Below, piece by piece: positions 1-8,593 of a stretch of 64,000 nucleotides of DNA. The position numbers were made by a program, and so were the translations under genes. The stretch's first letter is position 1. Each line of letters opens with the position of its first letter. A model generated the notes under the pieces. That model was not told where the DNA came from and did no database searches. It was given only the letters and a program-made list of their open reading frames with translations. Where the stretch lies: NCBI RefSeq assembly GCF_031455095.1, contig NZ_JAVDSB010000010.1:1-64000 (forward strand), given 5' to 3'. The stretch comes from Paenibacillus_E qinlingensis_A (GTDB taxonomy: Bacteria; Bacillota; Bacilli; Paenibacillales; NBRC-103111).

Positions 1-138
1 ATTGGCTTTCAATTCGTCGTAGACGAAGGAGAAGTCGACTAGCTCATTGATCTGGCGCAGCATGTTGTCTTTAGGCACAATGAGGTCGTAAAGCGCTGTA
101 TATGGACTTAATGCAAAAGAGAGTTGAGGCTGAAACAT
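1..138 (-). CDS. IS1182-family transposase, N-terminal 46 codons (cut by window edge)
   Basis: The minus-strand frame is open from an ATG at 138 to the left edge. It reads MFQPQLSFALSPYTALYDL, then VPKDNMLRQINELVDF and a SFVYDELK-like stretch. This is the recognisable N-terminus of IS1182-type DDE transposases, which move the element by cut-and-paste. GGAAGGGTG lies upstream of the ATG as ribosome binding site. The DDE catalytic core lies outside the window, so whether the element is intact cannot be judged. A very long hairpin (166-236) sits just upstream and may shield the transposase from read-through. The family call rests on the N-terminal signature alone. Confidence 0.8.
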   Translation of the reverse strand, partial: MFQPQLSFALSPYTALYDLIVPKDNMLRQINELVDFSFVYDELKAN

Positions 139-165
139 GGTCTTCACCCTTCCGACGTAATACTT

Positions 166-236
166 AAAGTATACAGGAAAAAAGGCACAGCGCCCTCATA
201 AAATGAGAGTCTGTGCCTTTTTTCTTAGTATACTTT
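166..236. terminator. Long bidirectional hairpin between the IS and the GDPD-like gene
   Basis: The arms at 166-190 and 211-236 pair over about 25 bp (AAAGTATAC, A-run, AAGGCACAG and its complement). A smaller CTCAT/ATGAG hairpin sits inside the loop. There are T runs on both strands. It would end the GDPD-like operon on the minus strand and may also be a subterminal protective hairpin of the IS. Confidence 0.7.
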
Positions 237-295
237 TTCAGTGGCCTCCCCCTAGAGCGGTCCCTCTTTTTCCTTGTTTGTGAAACATTCATTCC

Positions 296-1126
296 CTATT
301 CAAAATACCGTTGTAAAACCTCAACAAACCGTTTAGGCTCATCTACGGCATACCTGCGAATGCCCATATCTAATAATTCGAATACATCGCGATCAGCAAA
401 ATGGAATGGCAATACTTCCAATTCAAGCCCACGTTCCTCCAATTGCGCCAAAGTATCAGCGACATAGGACTGAGGTACGCGATATCTCCATTCTCCTTCC
501 GTAGCGGCTTCTTCATCAACTAAATGAAGCTGTATGATATCTAACGTAGACGAATCCCCCTCAAGCACCTCGGTGCAGGTACGCATCAGCGTTTCAGGTA
601 CGCGACCTGATATCCACAGCATCGTTCGCACTTCTGGCACTAGCCGCTTCATTGCAGAACAATTCCCATGGTCATTATGAGCAAAAATAAGTTGCCGCGC
701 TACGCCATACTTGCCGATTAGTTCTGCGAGCGACTCTAGATCAACACTCTTATAATCCAAATATAACTCTCGCTCGGCATGTTCAGCTAATACTTTGAAT
801 ATGTGTTCCAAGTCGGGAATACGCTCTCCCTGAAACTGCTCCCCAAATTTAATGCCCGCATCCCATGCACACAATTGTTCATAGGTCAGCGTCGAAACGA
901 GCTTATCTTTATCGGCCGCCGGAGCATTTGTCGTTCTTTCCGGCGTAGCATCATGGAGTCCTACAATTGTCCCGTCCACCGTTTGGCGAATGTCCAACTC
1001 CGGTATACCGCCAAGCTCCCAGGCATAGTTTACAGCCGCCAGCGTATTCTCAGGCATTTCTGAATTGGAATTTTGATGCGCCTGCCACTTCACACTCTTC
1101 CACCAAATCTCTTCACGTAACACCAT
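296..1126 (-). CDS. Glycerophosphodiester phosphodiesterase-like protein (divergent GDPD)
   Basis: This 276-aa protein has a GDPD/PI-PLC-like TIM-barrel signature near its start: an AH pair, then PENTLAAVNYAWELGG, a LDIRQT segment and VGLHDATPERTT. In GDPD enzymes the two histidines and the acidic residues bind metal and hydrolyse glycerophosphodiesters to sn-glycerol-3-phosphate and an alcohol. The segment after the first His is unusual (AHQNSNSEMPENT rather than AHRG…PENT), so the substrate may differ. There is no signal peptide, so it is probably cytoplasmic. GGAGG precedes the ATG. It starts 18 bp after the TarJ-like dehydrogenase ends, so the two are probably co-transcribed. That pairing hints at teichoic-acid or polyol-phosphate turnover, which is inference. 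Confidence 0.7.
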   Translation of the reverse strand: MVLREEIWWKSVKWQAHQNSNSEMPENTLAAVNYAWELGGIPELDIRQTVDGTIVGLHDATPERTTNAPAADKDKLVSTLTYEQLCAWDAGIKFGEQFQGERIPDLEHIFKVLAEHAERELYLDYKSVDLESLAELIGKYGVARQLIFAHNDHGNCSAMKRLVPEVRTMLWISGRVPETLMRTCTEVLEGDSSTLDIIQLHLVDEEAATEGEWRYRVPQSYVADTLAQLEERGLELEVLPFHFADRDVFELLDMGIRRYAVDEPKRFVEVLQRYFE

Positions 1127-1144
1127 TTCTCTACGCCTCCAACT

Positions 1145-2260
1145 CTAGCAAGATGGCTCCCATCTGAAATCCAGCAATACCTTCGTCCAACTGCGGTGCT
1201 CTTCTGCAAAAGCCATCGCTTCCGCAAAATCCTCATTCGACTTAATTTCGATAATGGCGCTAGGCAAAAGCTTGCTTAACGTCGCCTGACATGTCGGATC
1301 TTTCATGGCATGAAGAACAGGGATAAAGTCTTCAATGGAACTGCGGGAACTTCCCTTCAATGTAAGGCCTTTTTCTAGCACATCCCTCGTATTTATAGGT
1401 ACTCGTTCCTCTGTAACTCCCATTAAAATAAGATGCCCGCCAGGATTCAACACATCAATCGCCTGATTAATTGCACCCTCGGAAAATTTACCTCCTGTGC
1501 ATTCTAAAGCAATATCATAGGAAGTTCCCGATGAAAAGTCATATTCCTGCACAAGCTTTCGGTTAGGACAATCGAACTTTTCCAGTTTTTCAGGAACTGC
1601 ACCAAACACCGTTATGCGATCTAGATCTACCTTATACACATGTTGAAGCATCGCCGCTGCTAAATACCCCACAGGACCATCGCCAAAAATAACAATATTC
1701 GCGTTCGTTAATCGATCAGCTACGTGGCTTAGCGCTTGATACGATACCGAACACAGCTCGGTCAACACCGCGATCTCATCCGGCACTTCTGCCGGAATCG
1801 GTATGGCACTTGCGGCCGGTACGACTAGCCTGCTTTGCGCGATACCGTCCATACCGCTCCCCAGGAAGCGACCATGCGTACAGTAATTATTTCCCTTATT
1901 GCCTCTGCAGGTTTCGCAGCATTGATCTTGATTCAGCCCTTTGATCAAGTAGCCTTGTAGATTCGGCACAATGACAACGCGCTGACCTGGCTGCACATGA
2001 GGATTTTTGCTCTGAATGATGGTGCCAATTCCTTCATGAATAAGTGCCATAGGCAACTTGCGCGCCAGCGCCTCGGCACGTCGTTGACCCGTGAAATAAC
2101 GCAAATCCGCATGGCATACGCTCCCAATTTTCGGTTCAACAACAACCTCCCAGTCATGCACTTCGTGTTCTATAACAATATCCTGTACATCTCTAGGCTT
2201 CACAAGACGATAAGCGCGCGAAACAACGTTGGTATTCAAAGCTTGATGGGCATGGTTCAT
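1145..2260 (-). CDS. Zinc-dependent MDR dehydrogenase, TarJ (ribulose-5-P reductase)-like
   Basis: The protein has 371 aa. The ATG at 2260 is preferred over one at 2281 because AGGAGAGG lies just upstream of it. It is a medium-chain dehydrogenase with a catalytic-zinc Cys in SVCHADLRYFTG, a KLPMALIHEGIG His-Glu motif and a structural-zinc lobe with CCETCRGNKGNNYC. A Rossmann segment (IFGDGPVGYLAAAML) follows. The TG(Q/S)R, KLPM(A/S)LIHEG and AINQ…LEKGLTLKGSSRS blocks closely recall TarJ, which makes ribitol-5-phosphate for wall teichoic acid. Staphylococcal TarJ, as I recall it, lacks the four-Cys lobe seen here. No tarI-like cytidylyltransferase is adjacent, so the TarJ role is an inference. 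Another polyol or sugar-phosphate dehydrogenase is possible. Confidence 0.7.
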   Translation of the reverse strand: MNHAHQALNTNVVSRAYRLVKPRDVQDIVIEHEVHDWEVVVEPKIGSVCHADLRYFTGQRRAEALARKLPMALIHEGIGTIIQSKNPHVQPGQRVVIVPNLQGYLIKGLNQDQCCETCRGNKGNNYCTHGRFLGSGMDGIAQSRLVVPAASAIPIPAEVPDEIAVLTELCSVSYQALSHVADRLTNANIVIFGDGPVGYLAAAMLQHVYKVDLDRITVFGAVPEKLEKFDCPNRKLVQEYDFSSGTSYDIALECTGGKFSEGAINQAIDVLNPGGHLILMGVTEERVPINTRDVLEKGLTLKGSSRSSIEDFIPVLHAMKDPTCQATLSKLLPSAIIEIKSNEDFAEAMAFAEEHRSWTKVLLDFRWEPSC

Positions 2261-2322
2261 TGTGGATTCCTCTCCTGTCACATCTAGTTAACTTCATTAA
2301 ACGCCAAGACATCCAAAGGTCT

Positions 2323-3090
2323 TCATCTAGGAAAAACAGAAGCTAATCGACTTTCATTCCTTTTTTTGAAAATGGGAAGACCATGCGGTTCAATCGCTTG
2401 CACATGAGGAATCCCGCAAATCATGTTTAACAAACTGCTTATGTGCTGCTCATCCTGCTGAGCTGATAACGAAATGCCAATTGCGATCAGCCCTGAGGCT
2501 TCCCCATCTTCATCGGACGCTCTATCCATTTGTATCTGTCGGATCGGGATGTTTAATTCAACCAAGCGCGCGATGACTTCGTTTATACAACCGGGATGAT
2601 CAACCACTCTAACTGTCAATTCTTCATGTTTGCGCTTGCGATTCCAATATTTCTCCCAGTAATTCAATACAAATAAACAAAATAAAACAAGAATGACCGT
2701 GACAAGCGATACGTAATAAAAACCAGCGCCTACAGCTAATCCAATCGCGGCGACAACCCAGATCGACGCAGCTGTCGTCAAGCCGGATACCCTCGAGCCT
2801 GTCCGCATAATGGCTCCTGCACCTAGGAAGCCGATACCGCTGATGACTTGTGCAGCCAATCTAGCCGGATCACCGCGCAGTGTGGGTTCATTGATAAAAA
2901 ACTCGCTAAATCCATACATCGACAGCAGCATGATTGTTGTAGAACCAAGACAAACCAAAATATGCGTACGCAGCCCTGCCGCATGGTTGCTCCATTCTCG
3001 CTCCAATCCGATACATCCGCCCAAAAACAGCGATAATACCAGACGCACTGTGAGATCAAAATGTGAAATGTACCATATTTGATCAGCCAA
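2323..3090 (-). CDS. MgtC/SapB family membrane protein
   Basis: This 255-aa protein starts at a TTG with a very strong AAGGAGGTGAGGAG site 5-6 nt upstream. About four hydrophobic segments fill residues 12-150. They include the MgtC hallmarks GGCIGLEREW, AAGLRTHILVCLGS and VISGIGFLGAGAIM. A soluble C-terminal domain of about 90 residues, probably ACT-like, follows. MgtC-family proteins act at the inner membrane in magnesium homeostasis or ATPase regulation. Their exact function in Firmicutes is not settled. It is followed after 62 bp by the TarJ-like gene in the same direction. I saw no magnesium riboswitch upstream. Confidence 0.85.
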   Translation of the reverse strand: MADQIWYISHFDLTVRLVLSLFLGGCIGLEREWSNHAAGLRTHILVCLGSTTIMLLSMYGFSEFFINEPTLRGDPARLAAQVISGIGFLGAGAIMRTGSRVSGLTTAASIWVVAAIGLAVGAGFYYVSLVTVILVLFCLFVLNYWEKYWNRKRKHEELTVRVVDHPGCINEVIARLVELNIPIRQIQMDRASDEDGEASGLIAIGISLSAQQDEQHISSLLNMICGIPHVQAIEPHGLPIFKKRNESRLASVFPR

Positions 3091-3230
3091 CTCCTCACCT
3101 CCTTACTCTTCATTTGGAGCACTCGTATTTGTTCACTTACACTCATTTGTATTAATGTTTTGCTCATTTATGTTTAATTCGATGATATGTCAATCTAGAT
3201 TCAGCGTCAAGGTGTCAATTTTCAAGAAAA

Positions 3231-3264
3231 ACACAAAAAAACTATTCATCGTCACGATGAATAG
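3231..3264 (-). terminator. Rho-independent terminator
   Basis: CTATTCATCG and CGATGAATAG (3242-3264) pair with a 3-nt loop. On the minus strand a T-rich tract follows (3231-3241). It would stop minus-strand transcripts entering from the repeat region before mgtC. Confidence 0.7.
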
Positions 3265-3356
3265 CCCAACCATACAAACTTCTTGATCTTGCCTTGTTCA
3301 GACGAATTTCCCCTGTTCGGAACGATCGGGTCGAGGATACTCCTTCTCTCCTCCCA

Positions 3357-3542
3357 TTAGTCCGAAATTGCCTAACTATTTTCACTGTCGGCGACCATAA
3401 TCCTTCATTAGTCCGACTTTGCCGAACTAAATCGCCCAAAACGATTCCCTCCGGCGAAAAAAGTCCATTTAGTTGGGTAAAATCCAACTATTCATGTTTT
3501 TTCGCACGAAATCTCCGATTCAGTTCGGAAATATCGGACTAT
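3357..3542. repeat. Family A palindrome module, copy 1 (four 23-bp units, 51/61/51 spacing)
   Basis: Units begin at 3357, 3408, 3469 and 3520. Each is 23 bp with arms TTAGTYCG and CGRACTAA around 7 variable bases. The first two units have the C…A form and the last two are their reverse complement (T…G form), so the module is a large inverted structure. A possible fifth degenerate unit lies near 3295. The module fills most of the 560-bp gap between mgtC and the TPR gene. No coding potential beyond short antisense frames is evident. Confidence 0.85.
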
Positions 3543-3591
3543 CGCCACTCCCGACATCTTGTCTATTGAGCCACTCACGAGTAAAGTCGCG

Positions 3592-3622
3592 CACAAAAGC
3601 CGAAGAGTTCAACTCTTCGGCT
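3592..3622 (-). terminator. Terminator of the TPR gene
   Basis: AGCCGAAGAGTT (3598-3609) and AACTCTTCGGCT (3611-3622) form a strong stem, followed on the minus strand by TTTTGTG. It lies 29 bp after the TPR stop codon. Confidence 0.7.
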
Positions 3623-3650
3623 ACTTGTTGTTGTATACGTCTTCGATTTT

Positions 3651-4481
3651 CTAATGTACAACCTCAACCTCATCTTTACCTAATTGGCTTGCAAAAAGCG
3701 CAATATCCTCCTTTGTCAAAGGAGTTACTAGAGCAAGTTCCTTCTCCTGCGCTATCGCCAACTGCTCTCGAGCCTCCTGTGTGCGACCGAGTTTATGGAG
3801 CGTTTGTGCATAAAAATAATAGGACTCCGCGTGCTTAGGCGTTTTCGCCATCACTTTCGTATACATCTCTTCCGCTTCTTCTAGACGCCCCAGCATATAG
3901 TAGTTCTGCGCTAAGTTATCCATAATGGTCAGATCACTGTCATTATACGCATAGGCCTCGAGATTATAGGTAAGCGCTTCTTCTACGTTGCCAAGCAAAA
4001 TCTGAAAATAACCATAATTCCCATAAACCAGTGTATTTTTAACCTCTTGTGATAGCTCCTGCAAAATCTGGAGAGCCTCGTCCCTTTTATTCTGAAGCCA
4101 GTATACCGTAGCGATATTGAGCCTCGCTTGAATACGGATATCCGTTGCTTTCGTCATTTGTAGGACCTCTTCGAACATTTGTTGAGCCTTGGTGAGATCA
4201 CCTGTCTTCATTAACAAGTAACCGTATCCAATCTGATGTTTCGGTAGAAATGCTTTAGAAAGATAGGCTTTTTCCATCCAAATCAATGCTTGTTCACGAT
4301 CACCCTTCATATAAGCCAAATTACCTCGCTGTGCATAAAAAGCAGATCGATTCACATAAACAAAATAACCGAGGATGACTACGATCGCAGCTACCCCCAC
4401 TAGCCAATTAACCCGAAACGCCATAACAATCACGATTAGCACTGCGATTAGTTTAAGAACACTTTTTAGGATAGGCGGCAT
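3651..4481 (-). CDS. Membrane-anchored TPR-repeat protein
   Basis: This 276-aa protein has two hydrophobic segments at residues 6-45, separated by a short loop. A cytoplasmic or extracytoplasmic region of tandem 34-residue helical repeats follows, to about residue 250. Typical TPR small-large-Gly patterns are seen in YMKGDREQALIWMEKAY, LMKTGDLTKAQQMFEEVLQ and YMLGRLEEAEEMYTKVMA. Such proteins scaffold protein-protein contacts, and nothing here identifies the partner. GGAGAA precedes the ATG. The gene appears monocistronic, with terminators on both sides. The function is unknown. Confidence 0.75.
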   Translation of the reverse strand: MPPILKSVLKLIAVLIVIVMAFRVNWLVGVAAIVVILGYFVYVNRSAFYAQRGNLAYMKGDREQALIWMEKAYLSKAFLPKHQIGYGYLLMKTGDLTKAQQMFEEVLQMTKATDIRIQARLNIATVYWLQNKRDEALQILQELSQEVKNTLVYGNYGYFQILLGNVEEALTYNLEAYAYNDSDLTIMDNLAQNYYMLGRLEEAEEMYTKVMAKTPKHAESYYFYAQTLHKLGRTQEAREQLAIAQEKELALVTPLTKEDIALFASQLGKDEVEVVH

Positions 4482-4552
4482 GTCTACTATTCTCCTTTAT
4501 AAAACGCTAGTAAGTTGTAAACATTGTATCAAAAAAGTAGACACTTCTCCTA

Positions 4553-4604
4553 CTCCAAAAAAAAAAGACCGACATTCCACCTGCTAATCAGATGGCTTCG
4601 GTCT
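4553..4604 (-). terminator. Terminator at the end of the murQ-anmK operon
   Basis: AGACCGA and TCGGTCT arms extended by AGCCA/TGGAATG pair around a short loop. A run of about ten T residues follows on the minus strand. It begins 11 bp after the anmK stop and closes the salvage operon. Confidence 0.85.
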
Positions 4605-4614
4605 CTTGTAAATC

Positions 4615-5796
4615 CTATGGCAGTGCTAGTTTCCCCATAATTGTCGGTCTCACCGCTCCTGTTGCCGCAGGGATATTGTTCGGCTCACCTTGGATGAAAG
4701 AATTGCCTAGCAACGCAAATAACATCGCTTCCTTCGCATCTGCAGATATGCCGAGCTCGTCTGAGGTAAGAATGGTTTGGTTAGGGAGTAGCTCACCTAA
4801 CATGTTAAGCAGTGTGCGATTATGTGCCCCGCCTCCGCTGATAATAACTTCCGCAATGTCACTCTGTGGAAAAATAAAATCCTGATATCCGCGAGCGATA
4901 CTATGTGCGGTAAAAGCAGTCGCGGTCGCTACGATATCTTCGTGCGGAAGCCCTCGCTCCAATGCGGATGCGAGCCATGCAGCCGCATACCCTTTTCCGA
5001 AAAGTTCGCGTCCTGTCGTTTTTGGCGGCGGTTCTTGGAAGTACGGATGTGCAAGCATACTCTCTAGCAGCTCCATATCTACCTTGCCTTCTGCCGCCCA
5101 GTCGCCATTGGCATCGTACGACTTTCGTCCCTCGGACAACTCGTATACGACTTGATCCATAATCATGTTACCTGGCCCTGTATCAAAAGCGCTAATCCCA
5201 CTGGCACCAGCAGGAATGGCTGTGCAATTCCCAATTCCGCCGATATTCTGAAGGATGCGCCCTTTATTTGCGTCTTTGAAAAGAAGATAATCACCGTAAG
5301 GAACAAGTGGCGCACCTTGTCCGCCAACCGCCATATCCGCTGTCCTGAAATCACCGACAACAGGTCTGCCTGTTTGTTTGGCAATGACGGAAAGATCTCC
5401 GATTTGCAGCGTTGATTTGGGTAGAAAAAGGTCAGTCTCATCCGCAGTCGGAATATGCCAGATCGTCTGACCATGTGAAGAGATAAGGTCAATATCCGCC
5501 ATGCTCATGTTAGCTGCAGCTGCCGTATGGATGACAGCATCTGCGAAGCGTTGGCCGATGGCAAAGTTCATACCGCACACTTGCGCAACATCGGAATGCT
5601 CGATTGTGCATAGCAGCTTAAGCTTTTCTCTCATCTCGTCTTCGAAAGGAAGACTTTCAAAGTGAAGCAGCTTGATGTTCGTATCCGCGCCTCGCCCCTC
5701 TATGTGGACAATGGCCACATCAATCCCATCCAGAGATGTACCCGACATGAGCCCTGCAATGGTAAGTGATGTTTGATTCAGAAGTGTACGAAGCAA
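4615..5796 (-). CDS. anmK: Anhydro-N-acetylmuramic acid kinase
   Basis: This 393-aa protein is full length for AnmK. The N-terminal phosphate loop IAGLMSGTSLDGIDVAI is diagnostic, and NIGGIGN, FDTGPGNMIMD and ISGGGAHN are further actin-fold kinase motifs. AnmK opens the 1,6-anhydro ring of anhMurNAc and phosphorylates it, giving MurNAc-6-P for MurQ in the cytoplasm. The start is a TTG with AAAGGAG about 10 nt upstream. An ATG nearer to the site is out of frame. It is the last gene of the operon, 26 bp after amiE. Its presence implies that anhydro-muropeptides, products of lytic transglycosylases, are among the salvaged material. Confidence 0.95.
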   Translation of the reverse strand: MLRTLLNQTSLTIAGLMSGTSLDGIDVAIVHIEGRGADTNIKLLHFESLPFEDEMREKLKLLCTIEHSDVAQVCGMNFAIGQRFADAVIHTAAAANMSMADIDLISSHGQTIWHIPTADETDLFLPKSTLQIGDLSVIAKQTGRPVVGDFRTADMAVGGQGAPLVPYGDYLLFKDANKGRILQNIGGIGNCTAIPAGASGISAFDTGPGNMIMDQVVYELSEGRKSYDANGDWAAEGKVDMELLESMLAHPYFQEPPPKTTGRELFGKGYAAAWLASALERGLPHEDIVATATAFTAHSIARGYQDFIFPQSDIAEVIISGGGAHNRTLLNMLGELLPNQTILTSDELGISADAKEAMLFALLGNSFIQGEPNNIPAATGAVRPTIMGKLALP

Positions 5797-5822
5797 AACA
5801 ATTCATCTCCTTTGGTTATGGG

Positions 5823-6893
5823 TTACTCGATTTGAGAAAGTATGAGATTGTGCAGCCTTGGCCGAATCCGCAAGATATGTTCTGTTCGTCCAAAATGAAC
5901 CCGATTGGTGAGCAAAATGATTTGCAAATCCTGCTTAGGATCGAACAATAGACTGGTCCCTGTAAACCCTGTATGCCCGAAGGAATACTCGGATACGTAG
6001 TCTCCGCCGAACCAGAAGCTGCTCTGATGATTCAACATCCAGCCGAGCCCTCGGTGCTCTTGGTTATAAGGGGTAAAGTTGTGCGTCATCAGCTCGATCG
6101 CTGCTCTCGACACGATACGTCGCCCCTTAAAGATGCCTTGCTGCCGTATCATTTTCGCATAATTGGTTAGGTCGTGGACTGTTGAGAATAACCCCGCGTG
6201 ACCACTTACACCACCCATTAGTTCCGCCTTTTCATCATGAACAATACCTGATTTGTAGGCTTGACGTTGTTCGGAATACTCGGTAATCGCATAACGCGTA
6301 TCATCGAAGATCGGACAAAAACCTGTTTCCAACATCTCGAGCGGTTCATAAAGTTCCCGTTTGAGATAGGTATCGAACGCTTCACCTGTCACGGATTCAA
6401 CGATGAGATAGAGCAATATCATTCCAATATCACTATACATGACCTTAGTCCCTGGGGGATGAACAGGCCGTTCGTTTAAGATGATGTCCACCAGCTCATC
6501 CCTCGACAGATGCATCATCCCTCGAATACCCGGAATATCTGCCCTAAGCCCTGAGGAATGTGTAAGCAGATGCATGATCCGGATCGGTTCTTCCTGAAGG
6601 TGCTGAAATTCAGGCAAGAAGACTCCTATCGGATCCCCTAAGGATAGCTTCCCTTGATCCATCAACTGAAGTACCGCCGGCATCGTTGCAACTACTTTGG
6701 TCAGTGAAGCTAAGTCAAACACCGTGTCACTTCTCATTGGCGCTGTTTCGGGATAAACAACGCGACTGCCGTAGGCTTCCTTGAGCACTTCGTTACCTTT
6801 ATGAATAATAGAGAGAACTGCACCGGGGATATGCCCGGCAGCAATTTCTTGTTCGATGAAAAAGCTTATTTTGCCGATATCTACATTAGACAC
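5823..6893 (-). CDS. Serine beta-lactamase-fold amidase, AmiE/YbbE-like
   Basis: The protein is 356 aa from a GTG at 6893, chosen because GGAGGGAG lies 9 nt upstream. A longer reading from 6965 would run into nagZ. It is a class C beta-lactamase/DD-peptidase fold: FDLASLTKV gives the SxxK nucleophile motif, YSDIG takes the YxN position and HTGFTG the KTG position. In the B. subtilis murQ-namZ operon the corresponding protein was assigned as a MurNAc-L-Ala amidase that removes the stem peptide. No signal peptide or anchor is visible, so it would act inside the cell. It sits between nagZ and anmK with short gaps. A peptidase or esterase activity remains possible. Confidence 0.8.
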   Translation of the reverse strand: MSNVDIGKISFFIEQEIAAGHIPGAVLSIIHKGNEVLKEAYGSRVVYPETAPMRSDTVFDLASLTKVVATMPAVLQLMDQGKLSLGDPIGVFLPEFQHLQEEPIRIMHLLTHSSGLRADIPGIRGMMHLSRDELVDIILNERPVHPPGTKVMYSDIGMILLYLIVESVTGEAFDTYLKRELYEPLEMLETGFCPIFDDTRYAITEYSEQRQAYKSGIVHDEKAELMGGVSGHAGLFSTVHDLTNYAKMIRQQGIFKGRRIVSRAAIELMTHNFTPYNQEHRGLGWMLNHQSSFWFGGDYVSEYSFGHTGFTGTSLLFDPKQDLQIILLTNRVHFGRTEHILRIRPRLHNLILSQIE

Positions 6894-6928
6894 GATACTG
6901 AGCTCCCTCCATTTGAAATTCTTCAATC

Positions 6929-8563
6929 TCAAACCAAACTTAATTGAGCGCCTTCCCATCTCCATCCAGCTGGATAGTCAGCCCCAAGTGTAACAGGCAA
7001 CCGGCCTTGCGGTGTCAATATACCGAGCAGAGCTCGTGCCGTACTTTGCAGCGCTAACGGGCGGCTTTCGTAAGCTGCGACGAACGTCGCTACGTCAGGG
7101 AACTCCAGCAGATCATACGGCACGCGCAGTGCGACGACGACCAGCGGCTTGCCGAGCGCTTGCAGTTCGCGCACCAGCTCGACCTGTGAAGGATGGAATC
7201 GGGCGTTGTACGTCCCGATGACGATCTGCTCCGCAGCTGCCGCTTCTGCAAGCACACTTGCGCGGCGCTCGTTCACTTCCGCAAGCGGAAGCACGCGGTC
7301 GATCACGTCCAAGCCGTGCCCAGCCAGCGCAGCTCCCAAGCTTGCGACGCCTGCATACGCTTCGTCGACACCCGACGAAACGGCTGCGGCCACGGTGATC
7401 GCCAGCGTCCGCACACGCGGCAGCGGAAGCAGCTGCTGCTCGTCCTTGACGAGCGTAATGCTCGCTTCGCTGAGTCGCTGTGCGACTTCGCAATGCGGCG
7501 CGGTTCCGACCTCTTGCGCAGCCGTTGCACGAGGCTGCTCCGCGATGACTCCGCGGCCCGCTTTCAGCGCAAGCAGGCGGTGGACGGAAGCGTCGATCTG
7601 AGCTTCAGCGATACGCCCTTCGCGCACCGCTTGCTCGATCGCCGCAATCGCGCCGACCTGAAGATCACGTCTGTGGCTGATCAAGACGAGATCCGCCCCT
7701 GCTTCTACCGCCATCACAGCGGCGGCAACCGTACCATAATGCACAGAAATCGCGTGCATCTCCATGCAATCGGTCATGATGACGCCGTCATAACCAAGTT
7801 CTTCTCTAAGCAGACCGGTTAGCACCGTCTTAGATAGTGTAACAGGCAGCTTGTTTTGTTCTAAAGCTGGGAAATAAATATGCGAGGACATTATCGCATC
7901 GACACCGTTTTGTATAGCTTCTTTGAACGGTACAAGCTCTACAGTCCGAATTCGCTCCTCACCGTGTGTAATGGTCGGCAAATCGAGATGTGAGTCTACA
8001 TTGGTGTCCCCATGACCCGGAAAATGCTTAGCGGTTGCTACAACGTTCGCTTCTTGAAAGCCACGTACAGCCTGACTCCCGTACTGAGCAACTAGCTGTG
8101 GCGACTCACCGAACGACCGCACGCCAATGACCGGATTATCTGGATTGTTGTTGACATCCAAGTCCGGTGCAAAGTTTAGATTGATTCCGAGCGAGCGCAG
8201 CTCTTTACCCGAAATAAGGGCTGCCTCATAAGCACCCTGCGGACCTGCATCCCCGGCAGCCAATGCCATAGACCCTGGCATAAGGGCAACCCCTTCGGTA
8301 ATACGGGCCACCATGCCGCCCTCTTGATCGATGGAAATCCATAGCGGCAGCGTACCGTTACGTTCCGCAATTACCTGTAGTCTGCCAGATAACTCAGCAA
8401 CCTGCTTGGTATTCTCAACATTGCGGGCAAAATAAATAACTCCGCCGATGCGTTGTTCTGCAATTAGTGCTTCCAGCGATTCAGACGCTTCTGTGCCCTC
8501 GAATCCGCAAAGAAGCATTTGTCCGATTTTCTCTTGTAGCGACATCTTCTGAATTTCTCTCAT
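6929..8563 (-). CDS. nagZ: Beta-N-acetylglucosaminidase NagZ (GH3), cytoplasmic two-domain form
   Basis: The protein is 544 aa from the ATG at 8563, which has GAAGGAG upstream. An in-frame ATG at 8587 lacks a site. Residues 1-330 form the GH3 TIM barrel: LWISIDQEGG, then KHFPGHGDTNVDSHLDLP carrying the His general acid of NagZ-type enzymes, and DGVIMTDCMEMHAI with the Asp nucleophile. Residues 360-544 form a second alpha/beta sandwich domain, as in Bacillus-type NagZ. It removes GlcNAc from GlcNAc-MurNAc fragments. No signal peptide is present, unlike the secreted B. subtilis enzyme. The part coding for the second domain (about 7020-7620) is markedly GC-richer than the first half and than its neighbours. 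Confidence 0.92.
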   Translation of the reverse strand: MREIQKMSLQEKIGQMLLCGFEGTEASESLEALIAEQRIGGVIYFARNVENTKQVAELSGRLQVIAERNGTLPLWISIDQEGGMVARITEGVALMPGSMALAAGDAGPQGAYEAALISGKELRSLGINLNFAPDLDVNNNPDNPVIGVRSFGESPQLVAQYGSQAVRGFQEANVVATAKHFPGHGDTNVDSHLDLPTITHGEERIRTVELVPFKEAIQNGVDAIMSSHIYFPALEQNKLPVTLSKTVLTGLLREELGYDGVIMTDCMEMHAISVHYGTVAAAVMAVEAGADLVLISHRRDLQVGAIAAIEQAVREGRIAEAQIDASVHRLLALKAGRGVIAEQPRATAAQEVGTAPHCEVAQRLSEASITLVKDEQQLLPLPRVRTLAITVAAAVSSGVDEAYAGVASLGAALAGHGLDVIDRVLPLAEVNERRASVLAEAAAAEQIVIGTYNARFHPSQVELVRELQALGKPLVVVALRVPYDLLEFPDVATFVAAYESRPLALQSTARALLGILTPQGRLPVTLGADYPAGWRWEGAQLSLV

Positions 8564-8593
8564 AGTTGACTCCTTCTCTCGTCGCATTTATTT

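Noticed and set aside
166..236. Hairpin read as a stand-alone MITE
   Set aside because: There is no target duplication and the T runs fit a terminator or IS-end hairpin better.
3091..3241. Magnesium-sensing (M-box) leader upstream of mgtC
   Set aside because: The sequence shows no recognisable conserved core, and a plain strong ribosome binding site with TTG start is enough.
4553..4604. Possible riboswitch downstream of anmK
   Set aside because: It is a simple stem with a T run at the end of an operon, hence a terminator.
7193..7822. Long plus-strand ORFs opposite nagZ
   Set aside because: High GC in nagZ keeps several frames open. The product is Arg/Cys-rich low-complexity and nagZ itself is clear.
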